NCBI GenBank assembly: GCA_902616905.1 | Contig: CACMUP010000007.1 | Coordinates: 1-64,000, forward strand | DNA length: 64,000 bases | Direction of reading: 5' to 3' | Source of the DNA: an uncultured Bacteroidota bacterium | GTDB lineage: Bacteria; Bacteroidota; Bacteroidia; Flavobacteriales; Flavobacteriaceae | Shown: piece after piece, positions 50,848 to 60,318 of the stretch | Position numbering within the stretch: the stretch's first letter is position 1 | How the letters are laid out: every line of letters begins with the position of its first letter | Position numbers and translations under genes: made by a program | Notes under the pieces: model-generated | The model's database searches: none | What the model saw: the letters and a program-made list of their open reading frames with translations, nothing else | What the model was told of the DNA's origin: nothing

Positions 50848-53433
50848 ATGAATTTAAATAATCTTACATTAAAAACTCAAGAGGCAATTCAAACAGCTCA
50901 ACAGTATGCATTTGTAAAAAAACATCCACAAATTGAAGATGAACATCTTTTTTATGGACTACTCGAAGTAGACCGTAACGTAGTTCCTTTTTTATTTGAT
51001 AAACTTAATGTGGATATAGAAATCCTCAGAGGATTAAACAATAAATCACTTGATAAATTTTCAAAAGTCCAGGGTTCCACACAAATTATTTCGCAAAAAG
51101 CATCTAAAACACTTATGAATGCTGCATCAATAGCCAAAGAACAAAAGGATGATTTCGTAGCTGCTGAACATTTGCTTGTTTCACTTTTAGATTCATCTAG
51201 CTCAGTTTCCAAAATGATGCTAGATAATGGTATTACCAAGAAAAATCTTAAAAATGCGATAAATGAACTTCGTAAAGGAGAAAAGATAACATCAGTAAAT
51301 GCTGAGGGAAATTATAATGCTCTTGAGAGGTATGCGAAAAATTTAAATGATTTAGCCACAAATGGAAAATTAGATCCAGTAATTGGAAGAGATGAAGAAA
51401 TAAGAAGGCTGCTTCAAATATTGAGTAGAAGAACAAAAAATAATCCAATATTGGTTGGTGAACCGGGAACCGGAAAAACAGCAATTGCTGAAGGATTAGC
51501 TCATAGAATTATAGAAGGAGATATTCCTGAAAATTTAAAAGATAAATTAATCTTTACTCTAGATATGGGTGCATTAATTGCTGGTGCAAAATATAAAGGT
51601 GAGTTTGAAGAGCGTCTTAAAAGTGTAATTAAAGATGTTTCCAAAAGCGAAGGTAATCTTATTCTCTTTATTGATGAAATTCACACATTAGTTGGAGCCG
51701 GCGGAGGTCAGGGATCAATTGATGCTGCTAATATCTTAAAACCAGCTCTAGCGCGTGGTGATTTAAGAGCTATTGGTGCGACTACACTAGATGAATATCA
51801 AAAATATTTTGAAAAAGACAAAGCTTTAGAGAGAAGATTTCAAAAGGTTTATGTTGCTGAACCTGACGAAGAAAGTGCTATTTCAATCCTAAGAGGTATT
51901 AAAGAAAAATATGAAAACCATCATAAGGTAATTATCAAAGATGATGCTCTAATTGGAGCCGTAAAATTATCAAATAGATATATAACTAATCGGTTTTTGC
52001 CAGACAAAGCTATTGACTTAATTGACGAAGCTTCCTCTAAATTGAGGATGGAAATAAATTCAAAACCTGAAGAGTTAGATAAATTAGATAGAAAAGTAAG
52101 ACAATTAGAAATTGAATTAGTAGCAATTAAACGTGAAAAGGATAAAAATAAGGTTAGCTCAATAAGTCATGAGCTTAGAGATTTTAAAGAAAAAAGAGAT
52201 TCTTTGTATGCTCAATGGAGAAAAGAAAAAGATGTTGTTGACTCAGTACAACAATCAAAATTAGAAATAGAAGAATTGAAAAATCAAGCTGATCGATCCG
52301 AAAGAGAAGGGGATTATGCTACTGTGGCTGAGATTAGATATGGGAAACTTCAACAGGCAGAAGAAAAAATGTCAAAACTTCAATTGAAGCTTGTTAATTC
52401 TCAATCATCAAACACATTAATTAAAGAAGAGGTTACTTATGATGATATAAGTGAAGTGATATCTAAATGGACTGGTATCCCAGTATCTAAAATGCTTGAG
52501 TCAGATAAAGAGAAACTATTAAACTTAGAATCAATACTTCATAATAGGATTGTCGGGCAAGAAAAAGCTGTTTCTGCAATTAGTGACTCGATACGAAGAA
52601 GTAGATCAGGTCTTCAAGATCAAAATAGACCAATAGGTAGTTTCTTATTTCTAGGAACCACTGGGGTTGGAAAAACCGAATTAGCTAAAGCACTTGCTGA
52701 TGTTTTATTCAACGATGAAAAGAATATAACACGTATTGATATGAGTGAATATCAAGAGCAAAATTCAATCAGTAGACTAATTGGTGCACCTCCAGGGTAT
52801 ATTGGTTATGAAGAAGGCGGACAACTAACTGAGGCCGTAAGAAGAAAACCATATTCGGTTATTTTATTGGATGAAATAGAAAAAGCACATCCAGATGCTT
52901 TTAATATTCTTCTTCAAGTATTAGATGAGGGAAGATTAACTGATAATAAAGGAAGAGTTGCAGACTTTAAAAACAGTATTATAATTATGACCTCCAATAT
53001 TGGGAGTCAAGAAATAAAAAATGCTTTTGAAACAAATCAATCCTTTAAAAAAGCTGAGCAACTAGCAAAAGATAATGTTATGAATATTTTAAAATTACAA
53101 GTGAGACCTGAATTTTTGAATAGAATTGATGAAATTGTACTCTTCTCCCCTTTAACTAGAAATGAAATAAAAAAAATTGTTTGTTTGCAAGTCAAGTATA
53201 TTCAAGAGAGAGTTAGAAACCAACAAATAGAATTAATTATTTCAGATGAAGCAGTTTCACAAATAACAAAACTAAGTTTTAACCCAGAGTATGGTGGAAG
53301 ACCTGTAAGAAGAATTTTACAATCACATATTTTAAATCCATTAAGTAAAGAGTTACTCTTATCGAATTTGGATCTAAAAAAACAAATTTTATTTGATGTA
53401 GTAAATGAACATTTTATTTTTAGAAATACATAA
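50848..53433 (+). CDS. clpB: Chaperone ClpB (AAA+ disaggregase)
   Basis: [66 protein letters not shown]; start at MNLNN preferred. Confidence 0.97.
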   Translation: MNLNNLTLKTQEAIQTAQQYAFVKKHPQIEDEHLFYGLLEVDRNVVPFLFDKLNVDIEILRGLNNKSLDKFSKVQGSTQIISQKASKTLMNAASIAKEQKDDFVAAEHLLVSLLDSSSSVSKMMLDNGITKKNLKNAINELRKGEKITSVNAEGNYNALERYAKNLNDLATNGKLDPVIGRDEEIRRLLQILSRRTKNNPILVGEPGTGKTAIAEGLAHRIIEGDIPENLKDKLIFTLDMGALIAGAKYKGEFEERLKSVIKDVSKSEGNLILFIDEIHTLVGAGGGQGSIDAANILKPALARGDLRAIGATTLDEYQKYFEKDKALERRFQKVYVAEPDEESAISILRGIKEKYENHHKVIIKDDALIGAVKLSNRYITNRFLPDKAIDLIDEASSKLRMEINSKPEELDKLDRKVRQLEIELVAIKREKDKNKVSSISHELRDFKEKRDSLYAQWRKEKDVVDSVQQSKLEIEELKNQADRSEREGDYATVAEIRYGKLQQAEEKMSKLQLKLVNSQSSNTLIKEEVTYDDISEVISKWTGIPVSKMLESDKEKLLNLESILHNRIVGQEKAVSAISDSIRRSRSGLQDQNRPIGSFLFLGTTGVGKTELAKALADVLFNDEKNITRIDMSEYQEQNSISRLIGAPPGYIGYEEGGQLTEAVRRKPYSVILLDEIEKAHPDAFNILLQVLDEGRLTDNKGRVADFKNSIIIMTSNIGSQEIKNAFETNQSFKKAEQLAKDNVMNILKLQVRPEFLNRIDEIVLFSPLTRNEIKKIVCLQVKYIQERVRNQQIELIISDEAVSQITKLSFNPEYGGRPVRRILQSHILNPLSKELLLSNLDLKKQILFDVVNEHFIFRNT

Positions 53434-53468
53434 AAGAGAAAAGCTTACATTAATATTATCTTTGTTAT

Positions 53469-53933
53469 GTGCAAAAAAAAATTAACATTCAAAATAGGCG
53501 CGCCAGGTTTGAATATGAGTTCATAGAAGAGTATACTGCTGGCATTGTATTGACTGGAACAGAAATAAAATCACTTCGAAATAGTAAAGCTTCAATTACT
53601 GAAAGTTTTTGTGAATTTAATCAGAGTGGTGAATTATTCACTGTTAATATGCAAATCGAAGAATATTCCTATGGAACGCGATTTAATCATCGTCCAAAAG
53701 CACAAAGAAAGTTACTTTTAAACAGAAAGGAACTCAAAAAATTGCACAAGGAAGTTAAAATTAATGGACTTACAATTATTCCTATTAATTTATATATTAA
53801 TGAAAAAGGACTAGCAAAATTAAGAATTGTGTTGGCAAAAGGAAAAAAACTTTATGATAAAAGAGAGGTTATTAAGGACCGCGACAATAAAAGAAATTTG
53901 GATCGAATTAAGAAAAAATTTAATAAGGGTTAG
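53469..53933 (+). CDS. smpB: SsrA-binding protein (GTG start)
   Basis: INIQNRRARFEYEFIEEYTAGIVLTGTEIKSLRNSKASITESFCEF; KLYDKREVIKDRDNKR. Confidence 0.97.
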   Translation: MQKKINIQNRRARFEYEFIEEYTAGIVLTGTEIKSLRNSKASITESFCEFNQSGELFTVNMQIEEYSYGTRFNHRPKAQRKLLLNRKELKKLHKEVKINGLTIIPINLYINEKGLAKLRIVLAKGKKLYDKREVIKDRDNKRNLDRIKKKFNKG

Positions 53934-53996
53934 ATTTCAAATTAAATGATACTACAAGAGAAATAACATATTCATTTTTAAAGAATCCAATTTTAT

Positions 53997-55052
53997 ATGC
54001 AAAATAAAATTAACATCACCTTCGGTAAATCAGAATTTCACAAGTTACCAAAGCATTTTTATAAAAAAAAATATAGTCGGGTTTTCATACTAGTTGATAA
54101 CAATACCAATAAATACTGCTTAAATGATTTTATTTCTATGACGAGTTTTAACAAAGCAGAGATACTAATTATGGATGCTGGTGAAGAAAATAAACATTTA
54201 CAAACTTGTGAAAATTTGTGGAAAGATTTATCTAATAAAGGCGCTGATCGTAATTCAGTATTAATAAATCTTGGTGGTGGTGTAGTTACTGACTTAGGTG
54301 GATTTGTTGCATCTACATTCAAGAGAGGAATTGACTTTTATAATATACCTACTACTCTACTGGCTATGGTTGATGCTTCAGTTGGTGGCAAAACAGGGAT
54401 TAATTTGGGTTCATTAAAAAATCAAATAGGCGTTATTAAGGAACCTGCACAAGTAATTATAGATCCTATATGGCTAAAAACCTTACCAAAAAACGAAATA
54501 CGTAGTGGGTTTGCAGAGATGCTAAAACACGGAATTATATCCAGTAAAAAATATTGGCAAACACTTAAAGAATTGAGTGATCTTAGAATCTCAACACTAA
54601 AAAAATTCATAAAGCCATCCGTCATAATAAAAAAGGAGGTAATTCTAAAAGACCCAAGAGAAAAAAATCTAAGAAAAATTTTAAATTTCGGCCATACTCT
54701 AGGCCATGCAATTGAGTCCTACTTTTTAATAAATCCCGACAAAAACAAATTATTGCATGGAGAAGCTATAGCAATTGGAATGATACTTGAAAGTTACCTC
54801 TCAATTCATTGTTCTGGATTAAATATTGAAATTGCTACTGATATTAAAAGTACATTTTTTAAAAATTTTAAAAAAATTGAATTAAGCACCTATGATGTGA
54901 AAGAAATTGTAAATCTTCTTAAACATGATAAAAAAAATATAGGAGATAAAGTTAACTTTGTACTTATAAGTTCAATTGGTAAGCCTAAAATTGATGTTCA
55001 AGTTCCTGAAGATTTATTTGAAGATGCATTCAATTTTTATTTATCTACTTAA
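53997..55052 (+). CDS. aroB: 3-dehydroquinate synthase
   Basis: NLGGGVVTDLGGFVASTFKRGIDFYNIPTTLLAMVDASVGGKTGINL; NFGHTLGHAIES; LHGEAIAIGM. Confidence 0.98.
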   Translation: MQNKINITFGKSEFHKLPKHFYKKKYSRVFILVDNNTNKYCLNDFISMTSFNKAEILIMDAGEENKHLQTCENLWKDLSNKGADRNSVLINLGGGVVTDLGGFVASTFKRGIDFYNIPTTLLAMVDASVGGKTGINLGSLKNQIGVIKEPAQVIIDPIWLKTLPKNEIRSGFAEMLKHGIISSKKYWQTLKELSDLRISTLKKFIKPSVIIKKEVILKDPREKNLRKILNFGHTLGHAIESYFLINPDKNKLLHGEAIAIGMILESYLSIHCSGLNIEIATDIKSTFFKNFKKIELSTYDVKEIVNLLKHDKKNIGDKVNFVLISSIGKPKIDVQVPEDLFEDAFNFYLST

Positions 55053-57637
55053 GCAGAATTCCTACTTGCATTTATATTTCCAAAAAGAGATCGCGTTACC
55101 ATGGCTTCTAATGTTATTATTTTTTTGGAATTGCCTTTATTATTAATTTTTACTTTTTGTAATTGCATTAAGGCATATTGTTGAATAGTAAGTAGTGGTT
55201 GTACAATTTCTTCTCTTGCAATAATTGATGACCTACCAGCAAGTTCATTTTCCATTAATGATTCAAATTCACTAATTTTCAATAAAACCGTTTTTGTTAG
55301 TTCATATTCACTAAAAATTAATTTCCAAAATGAACCAAATTCCAAATCATTCTGCATATATGAAGTCAACTGAAAAAAAGATTTTGATAGGCTCATCATA
55401 CTATTAAAAATTAATGTTCTAAAAAATCTTGAATTCTTAAAAAGTGATTTCAAATCATCAGTTCTACCCTGCTCAATGATTGTGTTCAGTGCTGTACCGA
55501 ATCCAAAGAATCCAGGAACATTTTGTTTTAACTGACTCCAACTTCCAACAAAAGGAATCGCTCTGAGGTCTTCAAATTTTAAAGTTGAAGATTTTCCACG
55601 TTTTGATGGACGACTACCGATATTAGTTTTAGAGTAAAATGGTAAGGTTGACATTTTTTCTAAATATGGTATAAAATTTGGATGTTCTTTGAAATCTTGA
55701 TATGCTTTATAACTAATTTTTGCTATCTGTTCCATTAATTTTCTGTCATCTTTTGAAAAATTATTTTTACCCGGACTAAATATTTGATTTTCAATTCCAG
55801 AGCTTAATAATTGTTCTAGATTATATTGAGAAGAATCTAATGTTCCAAAATTTGAGCTTATAGTTTGACCCTGAATTGTAAGTTGTATATCATCACTTTG
55901 AATTGTATCTCCCATAGACGCATAAAACTCATGAGTGTTTCCACCTCCTCTAGCTGGTGGTCCCCCTCTACCGTCAAAAAATGCAACTTGAATACCAAAT
56001 TCATTCCCTAATTCACTTAGTGACTCCTTTGCGACATAAATACTCCAATTTGCCATAAAATAACCTCCGTCCTTTGTTCCGTCAGAAAAACCAAGCATAA
56101 TTGTCTGCTTCATACCTCTTCTTTCTAAATGATTTATATATTCACTGTCACTGAAAAGAGCTCTCATTACATTTCCTGCTTGTTTTAAATCTGGAATGGT
56201 TTCGAATAAAGGAATAAAATCTATATTTGGCTTCTCCCAATCACTTAAACGACACATCGCAAAAAGTTCAAGAATATTTTCTAATGACTGACAATTACTT
56301 ATAATATAACGGTTACAACCCCTTTCACCATTATTTTTTTGAATCTTTTTAATGGCTCTAATACTTTTTAGTGTATGATTTGTCATTTCATTTTTGAATA
56401 TCTTTGGTGGTAAATTACCTTTTAAATCAATAAGAATTTTACATCTTTCATCAGCATTTAGTTTTAAGTAATTTTTTGGTAAACCTTCCAAATAGTCATT
56501 AATTTTTGAATGAGAGATTATATCAATAAAAACACTGTGATGAATTCTTGAATCCTGACGTATGTCTAAACTAGCAAAGTGAAGACCAAATAATCTTAGT
56601 TTATGAATTAAGTCTAAAACCTCATTTTTATAAAGATTGTCATGATCTTTAATTAGCCTGTCTAAAACAAATTCTAATTCTGATGCCATCAGATTTATTG
56701 AAAAAAGTTTATTTAGTTTTGGATAAAAAAGCTCATTAAATACCAATTCCTCAAGAGCCACAATTCTTTCTTCCAGTCCAGGAAATGTAATTTTTCTCTT
56801 AAGTTTTCGCAAGTCTCTGTAATAATTTCTGAGAATTGAAAACTTTAGTCGTTTTGCTGTTTTTAATGTAATTTCTGGAGTTACAAAAGGATTGCCATCA
56901 CGATCGCCTCCTGGCCAAAATCCAAAATCAAAAATAGTATTTTTAAGATCGCCAGAATCGATAATATGTTCAGATACATAATTGTATATTGTACTAGCTG
57001 AGTGATAAAAAATATTTTCAAGAAACCAAATAAGGCTTACCGCTTCGTCATATGGAGTTGGCTTCTTTTTCTTATAAAAAGGGGTTTTACCTAATTGAAC
57101 TAAAAGCTTTTTTATATTATCAAGATTATCTTCTGAAATAGCCTTAGATAACTCATTGATAATAACCAATACATTATCTGGATAAAACTGTGTTGGGTGG
57201 GCTGTGAGTACGATTCTTACTTTAAATCGATTAACATATTCAGTAAGAGCCTTTTTTAATTGTTTATTTTCTGCCTCTTCTTTCATATTTCTAAGTGTTC
57301 CTCTACCATGCATATTATTTACATATGAAAATCCTGCATCTTCAATTGCATCAAATAGAACAACTTGGCGTTCAATATATTGGATAAAACCAAAAATTAA
57401 ATCGTGTTTTTGGGTAGCATCTAATTCTGGGGCATATTTATTAAAAAAAGAAATGACAATTTCATTTGGATTGACATTCTTTTCGTATTGCTTTCTACAA
57501 TGATCAGCAAATAAAGGCATTAATATTGAAGTTTGCTTTATTTTTTTAAAAGGAAGGGTTAAAAATAAGCTATTATAAATTTGATATCGAGAAAGAATTT
57601 TTTCGTTAAACCTTTCAATTTTGGGTTTTCGAGCCAT
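55049..57637 (-). CDS. ppc: Phosphoenolpyruvate carboxylase
   Basis: LTAHPTQFYPDNVL, FWPGGDRDGNPFVTPE, MLGFSDGTKDGGYFMANWSIY, FFDGRGGPPARGGGNT. Confidence 0.97.
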   Translation of the reverse strand: MARKPKIERFNEKILSRYQIYNSLFLTLPFKKIKQTSILMPLFADHCRKQYEKNVNPNEIVISFFNKYAPELDATQKHDLIFGFIQYIERQVVLFDAIEDAGFSYVNNMHGRGTLRNMKEEAENKQLKKALTEYVNRFKVRIVLTAHPTQFYPDNVLVIINELSKAISEDNLDNIKKLLVQLGKTPFYKKKKPTPYDEAVSLIWFLENIFYHSASTIYNYVSEHIIDSGDLKNTIFDFGFWPGGDRDGNPFVTPEITLKTAKRLKFSILRNYYRDLRKLKRKITFPGLEERIVALEELVFNELFYPKLNKLFSINLMASELEFVLDRLIKDHDNLYKNEVLDLIHKLRLFGLHFASLDIRQDSRIHHSVFIDIISHSKINDYLEGLPKNYLKLNADERCKILIDLKGNLPPKIFKNEMTNHTLKSIRAIKKIQKNNGERGCNRYIISNCQSLENILELFAMCRLSDWEKPNIDFIPLFETIPDLKQAGNVMRALFSDSEYINHLERRGMKQTIMLGFSDGTKDGGYFMANWSIYVAKESLSELGNEFGIQVAFFDGRGGPPARGGGNTHEFYASMGDTIQSDDIQLTIQGQTISSNFGTLDSSQYNLEQLLSSGIENQIFSPGKNNFSKDDRKLMEQIAKISYKAYQDFKEHPNFIPYLEKMSTLPFYSKTNIGSRPSKRGKSSTLKFEDLRAIPFVGSWSQLKQNVPGFFGFGTALNTIIEQGRTDDLKSLFKNSRFFRTLIFNSMMSLSKSFFQLTSYMQNDLEFGSFWKLIFSEYELTKTVLLKISEFESLMENELAGRSSIIAREEIVQPLLTIQQYALMQLQKVKINNKGNSKKIITLEAMVTRSLFGNINASRNSA

Positions 57638-57640
57638 TAT

Positions 57641-58123
57641 TTAGTTCAATTCATTAAAAATATGATGCATAAGACGTTTTTTATCATTAATACTTTCTTC
57701 AAGAGAAATCATCGTTTCAGTTCTAGATACGCCTGCAACATCATCAACCATAAAAATTATATCCTTGGCATGATGTGTATCTCTAGCTCGAACTTTACAA
57801 AACACATTAAACTTACCTGTTGTAATATGCGCAACTGTTATAAATGGAATGGCTTTTAAAGATTCAAGAACTTGCTCTGTAGCACTTGTTTTTTCCAAAA
57901 AAATTCCAACATATGCGATGAATGAGTAACCAAGTTTTACATAATCTAAATTTAAGGAGGATCCTTTTATAATTCCTGCCTCTTCCATTTTTTTTACTCT
58001 TACATGCACTGTTCCAGCTGAAATTAATAATCGCTTAGAGATGTCTGTAAATGGGACTCTGGTGTTATCAATTAGAATATCTAGTATCTGATGATCGATT
58101 TCATCTAAATTAACTTTATTCAT
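57641..58123 (-). CDS. Lrp/AsnC family transcriptional regulator
   Basis: LDEIDHQILDILIDNTRVPFTDISKRLLISAGTVHVRVKKMEEAGIIKGSSLNLD. Confidence 0.95.
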   Translation of the reverse strand: MNKVNLDEIDHQILDILIDNTRVPFTDISKRLLISAGTVHVRVKKMEEAGIIKGSSLNLDYVKLGYSFIAYVGIFLEKTSATEQVLESLKAIPFITVAHITTGKFNVFCKVRARDTHHAKDIIFMVDDVAGVSRTETMISLEESINDKKRLMHHIFNELN

Positions 58124-58191
58124 TTGTTTGTAAATTTTTGATTAAAATGCAAAATTAATTTAAAAAAATTAATTTTATTGAGGATAATTTT

Positions 58192-59283
58192 TTAATTATT
58201 CGTTTTTAATGAAAATAATTTATTATGCTCTGGGTCTTTTACTTCTTCATTGTATTTAAAAAATAATTTTATTCCTTTACCTTTTAGGTCAATATATCGA
58301 TGTCCTACATACGGTAACCTATTGTCAAATTTTTTAAATATTGGTACAAAATTTATCTTATTTTTATTAAGCTTTTCAAGATACTGTACTGCTATTTGTT
58401 GTTTTTTAAAAACTTTATCATCATAAATGACATCAACATTTGAAATTAATAAATCAGTGAAATTTTCAACATTTTCGGGTATTTTAAAATAATCATCAAT
58501 AGAATTATTGTTTGATTTTTTAACAAGTGATTTAAATAACAACTTAAAAGCTTTGAAAATATAATTTGTAACTATAGTTCTGTCATAATCGTCTGGGTAG
58601 TGGCCTGCCTCAAAGAGAATGGTTGGTATTCCAGAAGATGTGAATGAATCTCCAACACAATTAGGGTTATAAACATCATTGTATCTAGAAATACCATCAG
58701 GAAGTTCATTGCTTAAACCATTTTTTATATCTATGATTATCTTCATTGCTTTTTCCCGAGCTGGTGTTATTGATCTATTTTCGTCAGCCGATGGAGCAAG
58801 GAAAGAGATGGTAGCAGGTTTTCCAGTATTGCCAGCACCATATATGGTTCTTTGGCCATGAAGATTCAAAGCAAGATCTGGCGATATGCGGTTAATTGCT
58901 TTATTTAAAATTAAACTCTCAGGTTCACTTAGAGTAATTGCATCCCTATTTAGATCAATATTATTAGCATTATGTCTGGTATATAGCTTAGCACCATCAG
59001 GATTAAGTTGAGGTATTATATATAAACTAAAAGTTTTTAAATATTCTGATTGTGATGTATGTAATAACCAAGGGAGTAATTTTAAAATAGATCTTGTTGT
59101 ACTTGTTTCATTACCATGCATTTGCGACCACATTAAAATGTTTTTTTTCCCATATCCAACTTTTAATTCAATTATAGGTAACCCTTTAACCGAACGACCT
59201 ATTTCATATTTTTCAATTGAGTTATCAAGTTTTGCCAGCATTTTTTCAAGCAATTCAGGGGAAAAATATCTTTTATTGGACAT
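58192..59283 (-). CDS. M14 family zinc carboxypeptidase
   Basis: NILMWSQMHGNETSTTRSIL (HxxE), LYIIPQLNPDGAKLYTRHNANNIDLNRDA, LNLHGQRTIYGAG. Confidence 0.92.
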   Translation of the reverse strand: MSNKRYFSPELLEKMLAKLDNSIEKYEIGRSVKGLPIIELKVGYGKKNILMWSQMHGNETSTTRSILKLLPWLLHTSQSEYLKTFSLYIIPQLNPDGAKLYTRHNANNIDLNRDAITLSEPESLILNKAINRISPDLALNLHGQRTIYGAGNTGKPATISFLAPSADENRSITPAREKAMKIIIDIKNGLSNELPDGISRYNDVYNPNCVGDSFTSSGIPTILFEAGHYPDDYDRTIVTNYIFKAFKLLFKSLVKKSNNNSIDDYFKIPENVENFTDLLISNVDVIYDDKVFKKQQIAVQYLEKLNKNKINFVPIFKKFDNRLPYVGHRYIDLKGKGIKLFFKYNEEVKDPEHNKLFSLKTNN

Positions 59284-59295
59284 ATTTAATTAAAA

Positions 59296-59543
59296 TACAA
59301 ATGTAAACAACATATTGTATACAATTGTAATATACAAAAGTAAACAAAAAGTTTGTTTTATAACATTCTATTATCATTTGAGATATACATTTGTAAACGA
59401 ATTCAGTAATAATAATTTTATGTAATTGTAATTGAGTATATTATATAAAATATTTCATTAATAACTTTAATTTTTGAGAATGTTTTTTAATATAATTTAC
59501 ATTTGTATATTTGTAAATAATCAATAATAGTTTACAATGTTAA
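59296..59543. promoter_or_regulatory. Cluster of TTTACAnTTGTA / GTTTACATTTGTA operator-like repeats between divergent M14 peptidase and XRE regulator
   Basis: TACAAATGTAAAC 59296-59308; TACAATTGTAA 59320-59330; TACAAAAGTAAAC 59333-59345; TACATTTGTAAAC 59386-59398; TTTACATTTGTATATTTGTAAA 59496-59517; TTTACAATGTTAAAC spanning the XRE start codon. Confidence 0.7.
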
Positions 59544-59932
59544 ACAATGATAATTTTATTTCTAGGCTAGAAATTATAATGAAAAAAAATCAATTAAGTG
59601 CTGCAGCTTTTGCCGAAAGAATAGGCGTTCAACGGTCATCAGTTTCTCACATTTTGTCAAAACGAAATAAGCCAAGCCTAGACTTTATTTTAAAAATAAA
59701 TAATTCTTTTAATGAAGTAACCTTAGATTGGTTACTGTTAGAAGAAACTTCCAAAGCGATAAAGCCGCTAGCCTATTTGGATGAAAAAAATGAAAATACA
59801 TTGATTGATCCAAAAGATGAGTCATTAATTTCACAGAATAATGATGAAAATTTTGTTAGTTCAAATGAGGTTACCGAGGTTATAAAATTTTATAAAGATG
59901 GTAGTTTTCAAACTTTTTTACCTAGAACTTAG
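59537..59932 (+). CDS. XRE-family helix-turn-helix regulator
   Basis: FISRLEIIMKKNQLSAAAFAERIGVQRSSVSHILSKRNKPSLDFILKINNSF, Cro/CI-type HTH. Confidence 0.93.
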   Translation: MLNNDNFISRLEIIMKKNQLSAAAFAERIGVQRSSVSHILSKRNKPSLDFILKINNSFNEVTLDWLLLEETSKAIKPLAYLDEKNENTLIDPKDESLISQNNDENFVSSNEVTEVIKFYKDGSFQTFLPRT

Positions 59933-59943
59933 TAAATTAGTTT

Positions 59944-60315
59944 ATGCGTGAATTTTTATTTTTACTATTATTCTTTCAATACTCTTGCTATGAATTGAAG
60001 AAAGATTGCAAATCTTTTCATTTAGGTGAATTTAAATTCTCTCAAATTATAAACGGCGAGATGAAAACATCATATTTCAAAAGAGATAGTTTATTCGAAA
60101 TAGAAATTTTTGAAAATAATACTGATACCGCTAGAATTAATTGGGTTAGTGATTGTGAATGTATTCTTACTAAATTAAATCCTAAAACTTATCAAGAAAA
60201 AAGACCTATACAAATCAAAATTATAAGCACTGATGAAAACTCATATGAATTTGAATATTCTCTTGTAGGCGATATAAAGAATAAAAGAAGAGGTAAGATT
60301 GAAAAATTGAAATAA
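59944..60315 (+). CDS. Conserved hypothetical small lipoprotein, convergent with parC
   Basis: Short signal (FLFLLLFFQYSC); CKSFHLGEFKF, CECILTKLNP. Confidence 0.65.
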   Translation: MREFLFLLLFFQYSCYELKKDCKSFHLGEFKFSQIINGEMKTSYFKRDSLFEIEIFENNTDTARINWVSDCECILTKLNPKTYQEKRPIQIKIISTDENSYEFEYSLVGDIKNKRRGKIEKLK

Positions 60316-60318
60316 TGA

